IMG/VR virus record: IMGVR_UViG_3300031749_000025
Coordinates: 1 to 31,569 of that record
Direction: 5' to 3' (one strand)
DNA from: a virus
Length of the DNA stretch: 31,569 bases
This document shows, one piece after another, positions 22,071-29,440 of the stretch. Under the pieces are notes generated by a model. It had not been told where the DNA came from and ran no database searches. It worked only from the letters and a program-made list of their open reading frames with translations. A program made the translations under genes and the position numbers. How positions within the stretch are numbered: the first letter of the stretch is position 1; the number at the start of each line of letters is the position of its first letter.

Positions 22071-22387
22071 AAGACGCCATCCGGCAGAGGCTGTCGATGC
22101 TGGCGATCTGGCTTTTATGCCAGATCGCCGCCGTGATCGCGTCACTGTGGATGCTGTTGGCCATTGTCACCGGTTCCCGCCGCGCCTGGACCCTGGCGGT
22201 GGCTCACGACCAACTGGCCAATGCCGCTTTCGGCGGTCACGAGGACGAAACGCTCAGTTCCCGCGCCGGCAAAGCCGCGCGTGAGGGCAAGCGCTGGGCC
22301 TGCGTGTTGTGTCGCTTGCTGGATCGGCTCGATCCGAACCACTGTGAGAAATCCATCGAGCTGGATCGGGGTAAAGCGATGCGGTGA
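22067..22387 (+). CDS. small membrane protein, 106 aa
   Basis: GTG 22067 overlaps the previous stop (GTGA), with CAGGAGG 8 nt upstream. Residues ~8-34 (LSMLAIWLLCQIAAVIASLW, MLLAIVTG) are one long hydrophobic segment; the rest is a soluble basic domain (SRRAWTLAVAHDQLANAAFG, GHEDETLSSRAGKAAREGKR, WACVLCRLLDRLDPNHCEKS). I have seen this soluble block in small phage proteins of unknown role, sometimes misannotated as helicase. The gene is last before a strong double terminator. A lysis accessory or superinfection-exclusion role is possible but unsupported. Confidence 0.72.
   Translation: MKDAIRQRLSMLAIWLLCQIAAVIASLWMLLAIVTGSRRAWTLAVAHDQLANAAFGGHEDETLSSRAGKAAREGKRWACVLCRLLDRLDPNHCEKSIELDRGKAMR
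22102..22129 (+). other. 11-bp perfect hairpin inside the membrane-protein gene
   Basis: GGCGATCTGGC (22102-22112) pairs with GCCAGATCGCC (22119-22129) around TTTTAT. It covers the codons of the transmembrane helix (LAIWLLCQIAA), 35-62 nt after the start codon. Such a stable stem could slow translation during membrane insertion, or mark an insertion remnant. Confidence 0.5.
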
Positions 22388-22419
22388 TCGCCCCGTCTGA
22401 CCTCGCCTCACGGCCGCAG

Positions 22420-22448
22420 AAATCCGCCAATGGGCGGATTTTTTTTTT
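22420..22448 (+). terminator. intrinsic terminator at end of the fibre module
   Basis: AAATCCGCC (22420-22428) pairs with GGCGGATTT (22433-22441) around AATG, running into ten Ts (22439-22448). It is 33 nt after the stop of the membrane-protein gene. Both strands have A/T runs, so it could work in either direction. Confidence 0.88.
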
Positions 22449-22465
22449 GCGCATTCGCCCCTGAC

Positions 22466-22488
22466 ATCCGCCGCTTGGCGGATTTTTT
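22466..22488 (+). terminator. second terminator-like hairpin abutting the sheath RBS
   Basis: ATCCGCC (22466-22472) pairs with GGCGGAT (22477-22483) around GCTT, followed by six Ts (22483-22488). The stem sequence repeats that of the first terminator. GGAGA (22489-22493), the sheath Shine-Dalgarno, starts on the next base. Confidence 0.78.
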
Positions 22489-22499
22489 GGAGAAACCCC

Positions 22500-23996
22500 A
22501 TGAACGAACGCTTTTTACACGGCATCGAGATCGTCGAGATCAACGAAGGCGCGCGCAGCGTGCGCACCGTCAAATCATCCGTCATCGGGCTGGTCGGCAC
22601 AGCGCCCGACGCCGCCGGCGCGCGGCGCGCCGAACTGACGGTCGGCAGCGGCAACGCGACGCTGCGCGTCGTCGCCAAGCAGGCGGGCGTCGTCGGCAAC
22701 GCGCTGCGCCTTGAGTTGCGTGCCGCCACCGAGCCCAACCAGCCGCTGGCCATCGCGGTCGATGGTCGCGCGCCCGGCCTGATACTGATTTTGGTCACGC
22801 TGGCCAGCGATGCCGATGGCCAGCGCATCAGCACGGCAAGCGATGTCGCCGCGGCGTTGAATGCGGACGATGACACCAAGACCCTCATCGAGGCCGCCGC
22901 GTTGGGCGACGGAACCGGCATCATGCAGCCGACGCTGGGCCCGAAAGCGCTGGATGGCGGCATGGACGAGCCGTTCCCGCTCAATACCCCGGTGCTGATC
23001 ACGAATCGTCGCCTGATCCCGCATCTGGGCCAGTCCGGAACGCTGCCGTGGGCCATCGCCGGCATCTACGACCAGTCCGCGCCCATGATCTTCGTCGTGC
23101 GCGTCGCCGAAGGCAGCACGATGAGCGAGACGATCAGCCACGTCATCGGCGGCCGCGACGCCGCCGGGCAGCTCACGGGCATCAATGCTCTGCTGACGAC
23201 CCGCGCAGAGATCAAGCCGCGCATCCTGATCGCGCCAGGATTCAGCCAGCACAAGCCGGTGGCCGACGCCCTGATTGCGGCGGCGCACACGCTGCGCGCC
23301 ATCGCCGTCATCGACGGGCCCAATACCAGCGACGAATCCGCAATCGACTACCGATCGCAGTTTGGCTCGGAGCGGGCCTACCTGGTCGATCCGTGGCTGA
23401 TGGTGCGTCGCCCGGACGGCTCGCAAGCGCCCGAGCCGGCGTCGGCGCGCGTCGCCGGGCTGATCGCGCAGTCCGATGAGATCAACGGCTTTTGGGCGAG
23501 CCCCTCCAACCAGGTCATCCGCGGCGTGCTGCGCCCGGCGCGCTTGCTGTCGTGGGCGATCGACGACCCCAACACGCAGGCAAACTACCTCAACGAGCTT
23601 GGCGTGGCGACCTTCATCGTGCACGACGGAGTGCGTCTGTGGGGCAACCGCAGTTGCGCCACCGATCCGCGCTGGAGCTTTCTCTGTGTGCGCCGCACCG
23701 CCGACATGATCAACGAGAGCCTGCTGCACGCGCATCTGTGGGCGGTGGACCGCAACATCACCAAGACCTACGTCGACGAGGTCACCGAGGGCGTCAATGC
23801 GTATCTGCGCCAGCTCAAGGCCAAGGGCGCGATTCTGGGCGGCAAATGCTTGGCCGACCCTGACCTCAACACACCCGAAGCCATCGCCGATGGCCGGGTG
23901 TACTTCGACTTCGACTTCACCGCGTCCTACCCCGCCGAGCACATCACGTTTCGCTCGCGCATGGTCGGCGACTACCTCGAGGAAATCTTTAAGTAA
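22500..23996 (+). CDS. FI: contractile tail sheath protein FI (P2 type) with inserted domain
   Basis: The product is 498 aa against 396 in P2. Residues 1-40 (HGIEIVEINEGARSVRTVKS, SVIGLVGTA) and 157 onward (FPLNTPVLITN, VRLWGNRSCATDPRWSFLCV, HAHLWAVDRNITKTYVDEVT) align by eye with P2 FI. Between them, residues ~41-155 form an extra beta-rich domain (AELTVGSGNATLRVVAKQAG, NALRLELRAATEPNQPLAIA, ISTASDVAAALNADDDTKTL, GDGTGI), a module also found in other phage structural proteins. It likely projects from the sheath surface. The sheath polymerises around the tube and contracts on infection. The RBS GGAGA touches a terminator hairpin. Confidence 0.94.
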   Translation: MNERFLHGIEIVEINEGARSVRTVKSSVIGLVGTAPDAAGARRAELTVGSGNATLRVVAKQAGVVGNALRLELRAATEPNQPLAIAVDGRAPGLILILVTLASDADGQRISTASDVAAALNADDDTKTLIEAAALGDGTGIMQPTLGPKALDGGMDEPFPLNTPVLITNRRLIPHLGQSGTLPWAIAGIYDQSAPMIFVVRVAEGSTMSETISHVIGGRDAAGQLTGINALLTTRAEIKPRILIAPGFSQHKPVADALIAAAHTLRAIAVIDGPNTSDESAIDYRSQFGSERAYLVDPWLMVRRPDGSQAPEPASARVAGLIAQSDEINGFWASPSNQVIRGVLRPARLLSWAIDDPNTQANYLNELGVATFIVHDGVRLWGNRSCATDPRWSFLCVRRTADMINESLLHAHLWAVDRNITKTYVDEVTEGVNAYLRQLKAKGAILGGKCLADPDLNTPEAIADGRVYFDFDFTASYPAEHITFRSRMVGDYLEEIFK

Positions 23997-24007
23997 GGAG
24001 CAAGGCC

Positions 24008-24520
24008 ATGCCCATTCAACTGCCCCGCGTGCTCAAGAATATGAACCTCTTTGTCGATGGCCGCGGCTACGCCGGGCGCATCGACGAAATCCAGCTGCCC
24101 AAGCTCACGCTCAAGACCGAGGAGCACCGCGCTGGCGGCATGGATGTGCCGGTCGAAATCGACCTCGGCATGGACAAGCTCGAAGCCGAGCTGACCATCT
24201 CGGACTACGACCCCGAGGTGTACAAGCTGTTTGGCCTGCTTGACCTCAAGCCGGTGCAAATCACGATCCGCGGCGCGATCCAGGCGCAAGGCGAAGATCC
24301 CAAGCCGGTCGTCATCAATCTGCGCGGTGGCTGGCGCGAGATCGACGCTGGCACCTGGAAGCCCGGTGACAAGAGCGCGCTGAAGGTCTCGGTGGCGGCG
24401 AGCTACTACAAGCTCACCATCGACGGCCAAGAAGTGGTGGAGGTGGACGCCATCAACCTGGTGCGCAAGGTCGGCGGCGTCGATCAGATGGGCGCCATCC
24501 GCGCTGCGATCGGGCTGTAA
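24008..24520 (+). CDS. FII: tail tube protein FII (P2 type)
   Basis: The product is 170 aa (P2 FII is 172). ATG 24008 follows AAGGAGCAAGGCC, 11 nt after the sheath stop. MPIQLPRVLKNMNLFVDGRG, the TLKTEEHRAGGMDVPVEIDL block and the late strand ALKVSVAASYYKLTIDGQEV, EVDAINLVRKVGG are typical of the Phage_tube family. Hexameric rings stack into the inner tube through which DNA leaves. Sheath and tube adjacency is conserved with P2. Confidence 0.95.
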   Translation: MPIQLPRVLKNMNLFVDGRGYAGRIDEIQLPKLTLKTEEHRAGGMDVPVEIDLGMDKLEAELTISDYDPEVYKLFGLLDLKPVQITIRGAIQAQGEDPKPVVINLRGGWREIDAGTWKPGDKSALKVSVAASYYKLTIDGQEVVEVDAINLVRKVGGVDQMGAIRAAIGL

Positions 24521-24532
24521 CGGGAGGTCGCT

Positions 24533-24781
24533 ATGGGTCACGCCGAACGTATCCGTTTGCACTACCCCATCGAGCACGACGGTCTACCGATCAAGGAGAT
24601 CGCCCTGCGCCGTCCCACGGTGGGCGACCACCTGGCCGCGCAGAAGTCGGCTGGCACCGACGCCGAGCGCGAAATCCGGCTGATCGCCAATCTGGCCGAG
24701 CTGCCGCCAGCGGCCATCCACCAGCTGGACATGAAGGACTACGCCCAGTTGCAGAAGGTGCTGAGCGGTTTTTTGCAGTGA
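24533..24781 (+). CDS. E: tail assembly chaperone E (unshifted product)
   Basis: The product is 82 aa (P2 E is 91); ATG 24533 follows CGGGAGGTCGCT. The sequence (LPIKEIALRRPTVGDHLAAQ, EIRLIANLAELPPAAIHQLD, MKDYAQLQKVLSGFLQ) matches the small tail assembly protein family. E and its frameshifted form chaperone the tape measure in P2. The reading frame ends four bases past a TTTTTTG slip site, as expected for this gene pair. Confidence 0.92.
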   Translation: MGHAERIRLHYPIEHDGLPIKEIALRRPTVGDHLAAQKSAGTDAEREIRLIANLAELPPAAIHQLDMKDYAQLQKVLSGFLQ

Positions 24782-24927
24782 ATCCGGGTGAGCTCTCCGC
24801 CCTTGTGGTGGAGCTCGCCCTCTACACCCACTGGCCTCGATCCGAGTTGCTCGCCCTGGAGGTGAGTGAGTTGGTCGAGGCCTTGTCATTGGCGCGGCGC
24901 TTGTCATCCGCCACGGCTACATCCTGA
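24533..24927 (+). CDS. E+E': tail assembly chaperone E+E' (programmed -1 frameshift product)
   Basis: A -1 shift at TTTTTTG (24769-24775) continues the chain from GCA (24775) for 50 more codons, ending at TGA 24925-24927, for about 131 aa in total. The added segment (AVNPGELSALVVELALYTHW, PRSELLALEVSELVEAL) has the acidic-hydrophobic pattern, with a Tyr-x-x-Trp-Pro block and a SELLALEVSEL-type helix, typical of E' extensions in P2-like phages. The extension has no start codon or RBS of its own and fills the gap before the tape measure gene, which argues it is expressed by slippage. Confidence 0.87.
24769..24775 (+). other. ribosomal slippery heptamer TTTTTTG
   Basis: Six Ts then G lie in the zero-frame phase T TTT TTG, allowing both tRNAs to re-pair after a -1 slip. 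The zero-frame stop TGA follows four bases later (24779-24781), which may pause ribosomes near the site. Its position is the same as in the P2 E/E' genes. Confidence 0.87.
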
Positions 24928-24951
24928 TTTTTTCGTTGCCCGAGGTACGCC

Positions 24952-27900
24952 ATGTCTACTGCGCATCCCGTTCAAATCAGCATCGGTGCCACGCTGGCGG
25001 CATCCCTGGGCTCGGCGGTGCGCGGTGCCCAGGCGCAGCTGAACCAGCTGGGCTCCACCATGGCCGAACTGGGCAACAAGCAGTTGGGCATCAAACGGCT
25101 GCAGGAGCTCAAGCATCAGGCCATCGAAGCGGGCGAGGCATGGCGCAAGGCGCAGGCCGAGGTCATGCAATTGCAGCAGACCAAGGCCGCCGGGCAGTGG
25201 TCGACCAAGGGACTGGATGCCGCTCGCGCCAGGGTGTCTGCGCTCGAGGCGAAAGCAGCCGATCCGGCATTATCCGAGGCCAAGCGCGCCCGCGCCGCCG
25301 CTGCGCTGGAGACTGCGCGTCAACGGCTCGCCGAGCAGGAGGCCAAGGCCGAGGCCCGCTATGCCCGGCAGCTCGATCACCTGGTCGAGAAGGCGGGCAA
25401 GGCCAAGACTGCCTACGAACAGATCAAGGCATCGGTGGCCAACCTGACCACCGAACTGCAAAAGTCCGGTGTCGCCACAAACAAACTCGCCAGCGAGCAG
25501 GCCCATCTCGGCTCCACGATGGAGACCTTGCGCGCCCGCACCGAAGCCCTGACCCGCGCGCAACAGGCCCAGGCCAGCAATCTGGAGCAGCGCAGCGCCT
25601 ACCGCGCCCAGATGATGGATGCGGTGGCCCTGGGCGGTGCGCTCTACGGCCTGGTGCAACCGGCGGTTAAGTTCGAATCGGTGATGGCCGACGTCAAGAA
25701 GGTGGTCAACTTCGACACGCCCGAGCAGTTCGGGCAGATGTCCAAAGATGTGCTCTTGCTGTCGACGCGCATCCCGATGGCCGCCGAAGGGATCGGGGCC
25801 ATCGTCGCGGCGGCCGGTCAAGCCGGCATCGCGCGCCATGAGCTGGTGCGCTTTGCCGAGGACGCCGCCAAGATGGGCGTGGCCTTTGACCTCTCCGGCG
25901 AGCAGGCCGGCGCGGCGATGACGGGCTTGCGCACGATCTTTGGCCTCACGCAAGACGAGGCGGTCAAACTGGGTGACGCCATCAACCACCTGTCCAACAA
26001 CATGGACGCCCGCGCGGCGGACATGCTCAACATCGCCAACCGGGCTGGATCGACAGCCAAGCTCTTTGGCCTGTCCGGCGCGCAACTGAATGCCCTGGGT
26101 GCCACCTTCCTGGCGCTCAAGACGCCCCCGGAGGTGGCGGCCACCGGCATCAATGCGCTGTTGATGAAGTTGGCCACCGCCGACAAGCAGAACGAGAAGT
26201 TCCAGCAGGGCTTGCAGGACATCGGGCTGTCGGCCGAGGTCATGAAGAAAATGATCCAGCGCGACGCTCAGGGCGCGCTGACCACCTTCTTGCGGCAGGT
26301 GAAGAACGCGCCCGATCTGATGGGCACGCTCTCCGATCTGTTTGGCGCGGAGTATGCCGACGACATCGCCAAGCTGGTGGGCTCGATGGAGACCTACGAG
26401 AAGGCGGTAGGGCTGGTGGCCGACCAGACCGCCTACGCCGGCTCGATGCAGAAGGAGTACGAAGCACGCTCGGCCACCACCGCCAACAATCTGCAGCTGC
26501 TCAAGAACCAGATGAGCCGGCTGGGCATCACGGTGGGCAATGCGCTGCTGCCGGCCTTGAACAACTTGGTGGGCGCGTTGATGGGGCCGATCGACAGCCT
26601 CGCCAATCTGGCCGAGCGTTTCCCTATCGTCACCCAGGTGGTGGTGGGGACTGTCGGTGCCGTGCTGGGCTTGAAGGTGGCCACCATCGCATTGGGCTAC
26701 GCCTGGACGTTTGTGAAGGGCCCGATCCTGGCGGCAAATGTGGCGTTTCAGTCGGTCCGCGCGGGGCTGGCCCTGCTGCAAGCGCAGGCAGCAGCGACCG
26801 GTGCCAGCAGCGGGTTGTTGTCACTGGCCTGGGCGCGGATTCAGACGGGCGCCCTCGGGCTGATCGCCCCGATCAAGTCGGCGGCACTGGCTTTTTGGGG
26901 CATGCTGCCAGCCATCGGTGCGACGACGGCAGCGCTCTTGGCCAACCCGATCACGTGGATCGTCGCTGGCATCGGGGTCGCCGTCGCAGGCCTTGCCTTG
27001 GTGATCCGCAAATATTGGGACCCCATTGCTGCCTATGTGGGTGGCGTGTTCCAAGGCATTCGCGCCGCAGTGCAGCCAGCGATCAGCAGCTTGACCACGG
27101 CGCTGGCGCCACTGGCACCCATCGGTCAGGCGGTCGCGTCGGTGTTCGGATTCATCGCCGATGCGATCAGCGGACTGGTCGGCTGGGTCGGTGATCTGCT
27201 GGCCCCGGTCACCCTCACCAAGGATGAGTTCGACAACCTGTCCGCATCCGGGCAGTCCCTGGGGACGGTGATCGGCAGCGTATTGAGCGCGGCGTTTACG
27301 GTGCTGACATTCCCGATTCGGGCAGTCGGTACGTTGGTGGGTTGGGTGATGGAGGGCTTTCGGTGGCTGGTGTCGTTCTCGCCGCTGGCTGCACTGCAAG
27401 CTGCCTGGCAACCCCTCTCGGGGTTCTTCGGCGGCCTGTGGGGCAGCGTGGTCAGCGGGGCGCAGTCGGCCTGGCAGCAACTCACTGCTGCGCTGGCGTC
27501 ACCCAACCCGCTGCTTGCGCTGCAGTCTGTTTTGGGGTCAATGCTGAGTGCGCTCGGCAGCCTGCCCGGCCAGTTCATGAGTTTCGGCAGCGCGATGCTG
27601 CAAGGCCTCGCCCAAGGCGTGCGCAATGCCGCCCAGCAGGCCGTGGCGGCCGTGGGTGAAGTCGCCGCCAGGGTGCGTGACCGCTTCAAAGCGATGCTGG
27701 GCATCCACAGCCCGTCGCGGGTGTTCGCCACGCTGGGCAGCGCGCTGTCGCTCGGCCTGGCGCAAGGGGTGGCGGCAGCGGGGCCGGCGGTGGTGAATGA
27801 AGTCGGGCAGCTGGCCCAATCGCTGCAGGCCGTGCCGTTGGCACTGGCCAACCCTGACGTGGTATCGCCAGCACAGGGGCTGCGGCTGCCCTCACCGGAG

Positions 27901-28257
27901 CGTCCGTCGCTGGGGTTGGCGCTGCCTGCTCGGATCGATGGGTCTATGCCGACGTGGCGGCCGGCGTGGGAGGAGGTGCCTGCCCCGCAAGTGCCACCGG
28001 CCAAAGGTGGGCCTGGTGATGTGGTGGCTCCGGCACGTGCCCAGCCAGTCCCGGTGAACGATCCAACTCGTGTGGCGCCGTCCATGCCCGGTGCTCCAGC
28101 AGCTCCAGGCGCGCCCTCGATCCACTTCGCCCCGCAGATCACCATCCACGCGCCCCCGGGCAGCGACCCACAGGCCCTGGCCGATCTGCTCGACAGTCGG
28201 CTGCGCAGCCTGATCCGGGATGCATTGCGCGGCTCCAGTGCCGCGTTGCACGACTGA
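24952..28257 (+). CDS. T: tail tape measure protein T
   Basis: The product is 1101 aa (P2 T is 815), so a tail somewhat longer than P2's is expected if length scales with residues. Residues ~30-220 are coiled coil (KRLQELKHQAIEAGEAWRKA and onward). At ~243-420 is a TP901-type minor-tail domain (SVMADVKKVVNFDTPEQFGQ, RIPMAAEGIGAIVAAAGQAG, LNALGATFLALKTPPEVAAT). Hydrophobic segments near 556-590 and 660-690 (NPITWIVAGIGVAVAGLALV) probably act in membrane entry. The C-terminal ~150 residues are Pro/Ala-rich and end in QALADLLDSRLRSLIRDALR. ATG 24952 follows GAGGTACGCC. Confidence 0.95.
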   Translation: MSTAHPVQISIGATLAASLGSAVRGAQAQLNQLGSTMAELGNKQLGIKRLQELKHQAIEAGEAWRKAQAEVMQLQQTKAAGQWSTKGLDAARARVSALEAKAADPALSEAKRARAAAALETARQRLAEQEAKAEARYARQLDHLVEKAGKAKTAYEQIKASVANLTTELQKSGVATNKLASEQAHLGSTMETLRARTEALTRAQQAQASNLEQRSAYRAQMMDAVALGGALYGLVQPAVKFESVMADVKKVVNFDTPEQFGQMSKDVLLLSTRIPMAAEGIGAIVAAAGQAGIARHELVRFAEDAAKMGVAFDLSGEQAGAAMTGLRTIFGLTQDEAVKLGDAINHLSNNMDARAADMLNIANRAGSTAKLFGLSGAQLNALGATFLALKTPPEVAATGINALLMKLATADKQNEKFQQGLQDIGLSAEVMKKMIQRDAQGALTTFLRQVKNAPDLMGTLSDLFGAEYADDIAKLVGSMETYEKAVGLVADQTAYAGSMQKEYEARSATTANNLQLLKNQMSRLGITVGNALLPALNNLVGALMGPIDSLANLAERFPIVTQVVVGTVGAVLGLKVATIALGYAWTFVKGPILAANVAFQSVRAGLALLQAQAAATGASSGLLSLAWARIQTGALGLIAPIKSAALAFWGMLPAIGATTAALLANPITWIVAGIGVAVAGLALVIRKYWDPIAAYVGGVFQGIRAAVQPAISSLTTALAPLAPIGQAVASVFGFIADAISGLVGWVGDLLAPVTLTKDEFDNLSASGQSLGTVIGSVLSAAFTVLTFPIRAVGTLVGWVMEGFRWLVSFSPLAALQAAWQPLSGFFGGLWGSVVSGAQSAWQQLTAALASPNPLLALQSVLGSMLSALGSLPGQFMSFGSAMLQGLAQGVRNAAQQAVAAVGEVAARVRDRFKAMLGIHSPSRVFATLGSALSLGLAQGVAAAGPAVVNEVGQLAQSLQAVPLALANPDVVSPAQGLRLPSPERPSLGLALPARIDGSMPTWRPAWEEVPAPQVPPAKGGPGDVVAPARAQPVPVNDPTRVAPSMPGAPAAPGAPSIHFAPQITIHAPPGSDPQALADLLDSRLRSLIRDALRGSSAALHD

Positions 28258-28298
28258 TCGTCTGTCCTGAGTTCCATTTCCTGTTGCGGAGGTTCGCC

Positions 28299-29195
28299 AT
28301 GGCCGAACGCGTGATGTTGGCCCTGGGGCCGTTTCGTTTCGAGATGGGGCAGGCGACCTACCAGAGTCTGGCCATGAGCCAGTCCTGGCGCTGGCCGGAA
28401 CAGGCCCGTATCGGGCGCGAACCCGCGCTGCAATTCACTGGCCGCGAGCCCGCCGAGATCCGGCTGCAAGGGGTGCTGTTTCCCGGGTTCGATGCGGGTC
28501 TTGCGCAGGTGGAAGAAATGCGCGAACTGGCCGACAGGGGTGAGCCGCTGCAACTGGTCGATGGCCTGGGCCGGGTGTGGGGCTCTTGGGTGATCGTCGA
28601 AGTGGGCGACACCCGCAGCGTGCTGATGGACGACGGCCAACCGCGCCGGGTGGGGTTTGAAGTGAAGCTCAAGGCCTACGGCGAGGATGAGACCGTCACC
28701 GACTACTCGGGCGGCTGGAGCCCCTTCGCCATGCTTTCGGTCGTCGATTCGGTGCTCACCGACCCCGTCAGCGCCATGGATGACCTGCTCGGATCGTTGC
28801 CCGGTTTGCTGGAAGAAACAGGGACCGGGAGTGTGGCTGCGGTGACTGCGATCCACACTGCCTTGAAGGAACTGCTCTCGAGCTTCAGTTCCAGCCTCAA
28901 CGGGCTGCACAGCCAGCTGAGGTCGGCAGGCCTCACGATCCCCGCCATCGATCCGCTGGTGCAGCAGGTGATCGCGGCGGTCAATGCACCGCTGAGTTCA
29001 TCTGCTGCGCTGGACGCACAGATCACCGCCTTGCTCACCACAATCAACGCACTGTTGACCACAGGCATCCAGATCCGGGCGCGCACCGACCCTGCGCGCT
29101 ACAGCCAGCAACACAGCGAGATCGCCGGCGAGCTCGTTGCCTTGCTGGAAAAAACCCACACCGCCCTGGTCTGGTTGCACGAGGCCTTGCCATGA
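28299..29195 (+). CDS. U: tail protein U (P2 type) with C-terminal extension
   Basis: The product is 298 aa from ATG 28299, with GGAGG 6 nt upstream; an earlier in-frame start (28284) is inferior. Residues ~1-140 match P2 gpU (MLALGPFRFEMGQATYQSLA, SQSWRWPEQARIGREPALQF, GWSPFAMLS after VGFEVKLKAYGEDE). P2 gpU is 159 aa, so ~150 residues are extra. The extension is helical and rich in Leu, Ser and Ala (IHTALKELLSSFSSSLNGLH, ALDAQITALLTTINALLTTG), ending in LVALLEKTHTALVWLHEALP. gpU belongs to the baseplate/tail-hub region. Function of the extension is unknown. Confidence 0.85.
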   Translation: MAERVMLALGPFRFEMGQATYQSLAMSQSWRWPEQARIGREPALQFTGREPAEIRLQGVLFPGFDAGLAQVEEMRELADRGEPLQLVDGLGRVWGSWVIVEVGDTRSVLMDDGQPRRVGFEVKLKAYGEDETVTDYSGGWSPFAMLSVVDSVLTDPVSAMDDLLGSLPGLLEETGTGSVAAVTAIHTALKELLSSFSSSLNGLHSQLRSAGLTIPAIDPLVQQVIAAVNAPLSSSAALDAQITALLTTINALLTTGIQIRARTDPARYSQQHSEIAGELVALLEKTHTALVWLHEALP

Positions 29196-29428
29196 GCCGC
29201 AAGAAGTTCGACGCCCAAGTGCTCACCGCCCGCGAGGGCGAGATGCTCGATGCGCTGGTCTGGCGGCACTACGGCCGCCTCGACGTGATGCCACTGGTGA
29301 TCGAGGCCAACCGCCAACTGGCACGACTGCCCGTCACGCAGATGCTGCGATTACCGGGAGGCACCCCGGTGTCGATGCCCGCACTCCACGACCAGCCCGT
29401 GCTGCCGCTGGTGCGCATCTGGTCGTAG
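29192..29428 (+). CDS. X: tail protein X (LysM-like), P2 type
   Basis: The product is 78 aa (P2 gpX is 67). ATGA overlaps the stop of U. DALVWRHYGRLDVMPLVIEA, NRQLARLPVTQMLRLPGGTP and the PVLPLVRIW end match Phage_tail_X proteins, small LysM-like domains of the baseplate hub (T4 gp53 and gp48/54 contain similar folds). The U-X-D order matches P2. Confidence 0.92.
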   Translation: MSRKKFDAQVLTAREGEMLDALVWRHYGRLDVMPLVIEANRQLARLPVTQMLRLPGGTPVSMPALHDQPVLPLVRIWS

Positions 29429-29440
29429 AGGAGACGCACG

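Noticed and set aside
22575-23942. 455-codon minus-strand open frame opposite the sheath gene
   Set aside because: The plus strand encodes a clear P2-type sheath here; the reverse frame has no RBS and no recognisable protein.
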